Assembly: GCA_022821645.1 (NCBI GenBank)
Contig: JAJEDE010000002.1
Location: forward strand, 1 to 64,000
Length of the DNA: 64,000 nucleotides
Direction of reading: 5' to 3'
Source: Chloroflexota bacterium
Lineage (GTDB): Bacteria > Chloroflexota > UBA11872
A program made the translations under genes and the position numbers. Shown here in pieces: positions 60,390 to 64,000 of this stretch; position 1 is the first letter of the stretch; each line of letters opens with the position of its first letter. A model generated the notes under the pieces. The model ran no database searches. It worked only from the letters and a program-made list of their open reading frames with translations, and had not been told where the DNA came from.

Positions 60390-60605
60390 ATGGACAGCAG
60401 GCAACGTGACTCACGATCGGTCGTTGCGTCGAACGTCTTGCGAAGGCGGCGGTTTCTGGTGTTGCTGGGGGTGTCCCTGGGCTCGGTGGGGTCAGTCGCG
60501 TGCGGCGGCGGCGGCGGCGCATTGGCAACCCCAACGCCCTTTGCATTTCCCGGCACCAAGGAGGGCCACGACGCCTGCGTAGCGAACTGTTCCGGAGGAC
60601 GCTAG
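60390..60605 (+). CDS. Tiny lipoprotein, copy 2
   Basis: 71 aa. MDSRQRDSRSVV start, RRRRFLVLLGVSLGSVGSVAC signal with lipobox-like VAC (Cys38), Gly-rich spacer, tail TPTPFAFPGTKEGHDAC ending NCSGGR. Shorter than copy 1 but of the same build, with one extra Cys pair at the end. Start fixed by the ATGGACAGCAGGCAACG context shared with copy 3. Confidence 0.7.
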   Translation: MDSRQRDSRSVVASNVLRRRRFLVLLGVSLGSVGSVACGGGGGALATPTPFAFPGTKEGHDACVANCSGGR

Positions 60606-60679
60606 CCACACCGTTCATCTCTGAACGATCGACGGTCGAGCCGATAGGCCGCCTCGCATTCCCGAGAGAACCTGATCTC

Positions 60680-60883
60680 ATGGACAGCAGGCAACGCGAC
60701 TCGCGACGGGTCCCTGCCTGGAATCGCTGGAAGCGTCGTCGATTCCTCCTTCTCCTTGGGGTCTCCCTGGCTTCCATCGGGCCGGGCGGCTGCGGTGGCG
60801 CTGGGAAGGCAGATGCAACGCCAACACCGTTCGCGTTTCCCGCGACCCGGCCGGGTCACGACTCCGAATCTGGTCGGCGCTAG
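60680..60883 (+). CDS. Tiny lipoprotein, copy 3
   Basis: 67 aa. MDSRQRDSRRVP start, KRRRFLLLLGVSLASIGPGGC signal (Cys38 in GGC), tail ATPTPFAFPATRPGHDSE. It lies 74 bp after copy 2, and its first ~30 bp are nearly identical to those of copy 2, so a recent tandem duplication. The lipobox is less canonical (G at -1 and -2). Confidence 0.65.
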   Translation: MDSRQRDSRRVPAWNRWKRRRFLLLLGVSLASIGPGGCGGAGKADATPTPFAFPATRPGHDSESGRR

Positions 60884-61031
60884 CCGCGCCGTTCAACTCG
60901 AACGATCGATAGTGGAGCCGGTCAGCAAGCGGCTGGTCCAAAGGTCGCCGACGCCCACCGTGCCGGGCCGCGACGAATGAAGTCGCAGGCGACGCAACTG
61001 CGCTCACCCGAGAGTTTCCTGACGAAGCGGT
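60884..61031. other. Short gap between convergent genes
   Basis: 148 bp between lipoprotein copy 3 and the PhyH stop. No hairpin with a T-run and no gene were seen. Confidence 0.3.
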
Positions 61032-62039
61032 CTACGCGCACACGGGCTCGTCACCGCGCCAGCGGATGATGAAGTCGTCCGGATGGGCGGCCAGACGCGC
61101 CCGTGCGTCGTACCAGAGCTGGGCCCAGGCCTCCGGATCGCGGAGCTCGCTGGTGGGATCGCGGCGGCTCCGTGCCACGAAATCGGGGAACGCCGGACGA
61201 CCGCTCGGCTGACCCGTGGGGTTGTATCGAAGGTCCAGACTCCAGCGACAGTGGTCGCTGACGTTGGGGAGCGAGTCGTGGCAGGTGTACCTGGTCATGA
61301 GGATCACGTCGCCGGGCTGCGTTGGCACGGGGGTTATCCGGTCCACTTCCAGGAGCACATCGGGGATAGCAACGTGCGGGGGTGCGCAGTGGATTCGCAA
61401 TGCATCGCGATGGCTCCCCGGGATTACGCGCAGACAGCCGTTCTCGACCGTTGCCTCTGACAGCGAGATCCATACGGTGAGCATGTCGGTTTCGTCGGCA
61501 ACGGGATCAACCGCGGCATTGTCCTGGTGCCAATTGGTCGCTCGCACAAGGACGTGATCCGCGCCCTCTGGAAGCGCATGTTCCGGGGGCTTAATGCGCA
61601 CATGTTGAACCGGATTGGATGTGATCTCGGGGCCGATTATGGACTCGACCAGATCGAGAACGCGGTCGTGCCGGAGAACGTCGAAGACTGCCGGTCCGAG
61701 CCACATGGGCGTATCGTGCGTCGTTCCCCTGCTGGGCAGGCAGCAGTCGAAATTGCTTGCGAAGTCTCGCCCGGTCTCCTGGTAGATGCGAACCATGCGG
61801 TCGCTGAAGTTCAGTTCGTCGTACGTCGAGGCGATCTCGCCCGCCTGGTGCAGGTCGTGCGCCAAGCGGTCGAGCACACCTTCGTACTCGGCAATCAGGG
61901 GATCGATCGATACGGCCGGGTCAAGGACGCCTTTGACCAGGAGATAGCCGTCACTTCTGAATTGATGAAGCTGTTCGGCCGTGAGGAAGTGGTGCTCGGT
62001 CTCGATCTGTTGAGTGATGACCTGGTTCACGACGGACAT
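61032..62039 (-). CDS. Phytanoyl-CoA dioxygenase-family (PhyH) protein, second copy
   Basis: 335 aa from ATG 62039, preceded by GAGGAG. HxD in NWHQDNA (about 168-170), distal His in TCHDSLPN (about 252), Arg in SLDLRYNPTGQPSG. Highly similar to the protein at 55294, including FLTAEQLHQFRSDGYL, PAFPDFVARSRRDPTSELR and the C-terminal GDEPVCA. Both copies stand next to tiny lipoproteins and Gfo/Idh genes, suggesting duplication of a catabolic unit. Confidence 0.9.
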   Translation of the reverse strand: MSVVNQVITQQIETEHHFLTAEQLHQFRSDGYLLVKGVLDPAVSIDPLIAEYEGVLDRLAHDLHQAGEIASTYDELNFSDRMVRIYQETGRDFASNFDCCLPSRGTTHDTPMWLGPAVFDVLRHDRVLDLVESIIGPEITSNPVQHVRIKPPEHALPEGADHVLVRATNWHQDNAAVDPVADETDMLTVWISLSEATVENGCLRVIPGSHRDALRIHCAPPHVAIPDVLLEVDRITPVPTQPGDVILMTRYTCHDSLPNVSDHCRWSLDLRYNPTGQPSGRPAFPDFVARSRRDPTSELRDPEAWAQLWYDARARLAAHPDDFIIRWRGDEPVCA

Positions 62040-62214
62040 CTCCTCATGTCGTGGAACCCGTCCAGACCCGCCGGCGTACCGGGCGTCGCCGCAGGGAAAA
62101 CGTAGCACGACGCGGCACCAGGCAGCGCAAGCGCTGCTTCCGAAACGCCGACCGGCCGAAGCCCGAAGGCGTCGGCCGGTCGAGGCGTGGCACGCACAAC
62201 GCGCCTCTTCGCAT

Positions 62215-63774
62215 CTAGCTGGGCAGCGTCTTTATGTAGGCCTCGTATGCGTCGTAGTCCTCCTTGGTCGCCTGCAGGACCTTGTCGGACGTCGTGACCA
62301 TCCGCTCGATGCTCTGTTCGGCGGTCTCCTCGCCGGCGAACCCAGGATCGGCCGAGCCCCACCAGGCCGCCCACTCCCACCAGTGCGGGTGCGCGCCCTG
62401 CCAGTTGCGCTGATCGTCACGCTCACGCATGAGCTTGATATGCAACGTGCCGTAGTTGTCCGGCGGCGGCGCGTTGATCACGTCGCCGTCATAGATCTCC
62501 TTGAGCACAGGAGTGCTGCCCTTATCGATGGCGATGCGCTCCTGGACGACGGGTCCCGCCATGAAGAGCAACCACTCGATAGCTTGCTCGGTGCTGCCGG
62601 CATTGCCCGCCGCATTCGTCACCGCGTGCGGTTGACCGATATACGAGCCCGGAATCTGCCCTCGCGGTCCTTCAGGGGGCACGATGAGCCCCCAGTGGAA
62701 CCGGTCTTTGATGCGGGCCACATTTCCGCCGACGCCGCCGTTGTGCCACCCGTAGAGGACTTTCCCGGCCGAGAATGGGTCGCCGAACTCACCAGAGAAC
62801 TCGCCGGCATCCGAAGGCGGGAATGCGTATTTGTCCTTGTGAATGGAATCAATGGCCAGCTGATAGCCCTTGTCGCCGCCTTCGTCGAAGCACTCGAGGT
62901 GCAACCCGTCGGCGCTTCGGAAATGCCTGGTCCCGGTGTCGCTCAGGCCGAAGACCCAGCCACCCCAGGTGAGGGCGGGATGCACGTGCATCCACTTGCC
63001 CCACTCGCCGGCTTCGGCGTCGGTCGCTTTCATCGCGGTTTCGACGAAGTCGGTGGTCAGACCGAAGCTGCCCTCAGAGGGCTCGGGGATGCCTTTCGCT
63101 TCAGCCATGTTGTAGTTGAAGATCAGGCCGGTGCAGGCCCCCTGATAGGTCATGCCGAACTGCGGACCTTCAATGGGCTTGTTGGTTGGGGCCGGGATGG
63201 TGTTGAAGAAGTTGACCGTGTATTCATCGGCCGAGAACCACCAGCGCGTGGGATCCCAGTCCGAGTGCTTGCGCATTTCTTCGTTGATCTGCGTGAATCC
63301 ACCGGGCTGAATCCACTGATTAACGAAGCCTGCGTCGAGCAGCGCAATTTCGGCTTGCGTTCCGGCCGTCATCTGGATTCCGAAAGCTTCCTGATAATCC
63401 CCACCCTGAGGCTCGAACTTGATGGGAATGTGCGGGTATGCCTTGGCGAACTGCTCGAGCGCCCACTTCATCGCCGTACCCCGCGGACCGGAGGTGTGGT
63501 CATGGGCTACGCGGATGATGGCGGTCACGGCCTGCGGCCCGGCCTGAACCTCTACGACTTTCTCGACTTCCTTCACGACTTCCTTTGTGACGATCTTCTC
63601 AACTTCCTTGACAACCTCCTGCGTGACGACCTTTTCGACCTCAACTTCCTTTATGACTTCAACGACCTGAGTCTCACCGCAGGCGGCCAGGGCCACGGCG
63701 GCGCTCGCACCTAAGGCGCCGGAGCCAACCAGTTTCAGTATTGACCGTCTGCTCATGTGCCTCTTGCGGTCCAT
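62215..63774 (-). CDS. ABC transporter extracellular solute-binding lipoprotein
   Basis: 519 aa from ATG 63774, or 513 aa from ATG 63756. Tat-like SRRSILKLVG and lipobox ALAAC (Cys32) anchor it outside the membrane. Residues 37-78 are repeated EVEKVVT/KEVVKEVEK heptads forming a charged stalk, a hallmark of Chloroflexota binding proteins. The rest is a family-1-type solute-binding fold (about 85-519) with many aromatics (WWEWAAWW near the end). Ligand unknown, probably carbohydrate. The cognate permease/ATPase genes would lie beyond 64 kb on the left-reading strand's upstream side, or elsewhere. Confidence 0.9.
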   Translation of the reverse strand: MDRKRHMSRRSILKLVGSGALGASAAVALAACGETQVVEVIKEVEVEKVVTQEVVKEVEKIVTKEVVKEVEKVVEVQAGPQAVTAIIRVAHDHTSGPRGTAMKWALEQFAKAYPHIPIKFEPQGGDYQEAFGIQMTAGTQAEIALLDAGFVNQWIQPGGFTQINEEMRKHSDWDPTRWWFSADEYTVNFFNTIPAPTNKPIEGPQFGMTYQGACTGLIFNYNMAEAKGIPEPSEGSFGLTTDFVETAMKATDAEAGEWGKWMHVHPALTWGGWVFGLSDTGTRHFRSADGLHLECFDEGGDKGYQLAIDSIHKDKYAFPPSDAGEFSGEFGDPFSAGKVLYGWHNGGVGGNVARIKDRFHWGLIVPPEGPRGQIPGSYIGQPHAVTNAAGNAGSTEQAIEWLLFMAGPVVQERIAIDKGSTPVLKEIYDGDVINAPPPDNYGTLHIKLMRERDDQRNWQGAHPHWWEWAAWWGSADPGFAGEETAEQSIERMVTTSDKVLQATKEDYDAYEAYIKTLPS

Positions 63775-64000
63775 TGGCCCCTCCCACTGCGAATACACGA
63801 CACCCGGCCACGCCTCGTGGCCGCATATCGCCACTCCAGACTCCGAAGAGATGATGCGGCACCGAAACTCTCGGCGTCAAGAATCTCGATACCGAATCCC
63901 TTCTGACCGAAGGCGGTCGAAAGGAGTCAAACCTCAGGTGCATCCTCGAGCGGCAAGCAGCAACTGTCGCCACCGCTGCGCCCAGAGGGCCCGGCCAGCG
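63775..64000. other. Right-edge sequence upstream of the solute-binding protein gene
   Basis: Promoter region of the minus-strand gene is expected here; no confident box and no gene were identified. Confidence 0.3.

Noticed and set aside
61527-63714. Forward ORFs opposite the PhyH and solute-binding genes
   Set aside because: Shadows; the minus-strand products carry complete family motifs.

Overview
ORGANISM. The window is GC-rich, with repeat-filled intergenic spaces. The best lineage clue is the solute-binding lipoprotein at its right end, whose stalk of repeated valine/glutamate heptads (KEVEKVV-type) is typical of Chloroflexota. Several Gfo/Idh/MocA oxidoreductases, phytanoyl-CoA-type dioxygenases, a sulfatase and decayed cobalamin genes fit an uncultivated marine or sponge-associated Chloroflexota (SAR202/Dehalococcoidia- or Caldilinea-like). 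This placement is inference. No rRNA or tRNA was recognised.

LAYOUT. (1) 1-1.3 kb: two tandem copies of a small coiled-coil/one-TM protein gene, each behind a near-identical structured leader; a third leader+gene lies at 40.8-41.2 kb. (2) 1.3-31 kb is a defence island mixed with chromosomal genes: an ATPase/nuclease-like pair, HEPN/MNT toxin-antitoxin, a 5'-truncated Eco57I-like methylase, a type I R-M operon (hsdM-hsdS-Abi_C gene-hsdR), an orphan HigA, a Phd/PIN pair, a retropepsin/DUF5678 pair, an MrfA-like helicase coupled to a 69-aa gene, a T5orf172 protein and a possible Cas2-fold/coiled-coil-TM pair. An aldo/keto reductase, a CehA/McbA-type metallohydrolase, a GNAT and a secreted FN3 protein are interspersed. 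(3) 31.8-33.4 kb: an orphan phage terminase pair. (4) 33.6-39.1 kb: sulfatase, cytochrome c, two Gfo/Idh proteins and a redoxin lipoprotein whose in-frame UGA sits at the catalytic cysteine position and is followed by a SECIS-like hairpin, a probable selenoprotein. (5) 39.7-51 kb: IS481 fragments, a duplicated membrane protein, and a decaying cobalamin block (btuF, btuD, cobS, pduX, cbiB remnants) around intact cobC/cobU-type genes. (6) 51-64 kb: a voltage-gated cation channel and a catabolic-looking cluster (class III aminotransferase, GNAT, three Gfo/Idh proteins, two PhyH proteins, an epimerase, three tiny lipoproteins and a solute-binding lipoprotein).

INTERGENIC SPACE. Most gaps in 7-46 kb are built from the same modules: A (GTGGTTCGACACGG...CACGAACGGG), B (GTTGCTGCTGGGTCCCGGCC...), C (GACGGG-hairpin-CCCCTACG), D (CCCTCTCCC...GGGAGAGGG type), E (TTCGACAGGCTCAGGGCAGG), G (GGAGGTTGGGAGG...) and GA-rich tracts (F). 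They run into or truncate several genes and explain many long spurious ORFs.

HOW THE PARTS WORK TOGETHER. The left half looks like accumulated immunity and toxin-antitoxin modules, several broken. The right half looks like uptake plus oxidative catabolism of sugar- or polyol-like compounds. The most noteworthy elements are the Sec-type redoxin, the leader RNA with its small membrane-protein family, the tiny lipoprotein family and the small-protein operons attached to defence-type genes.
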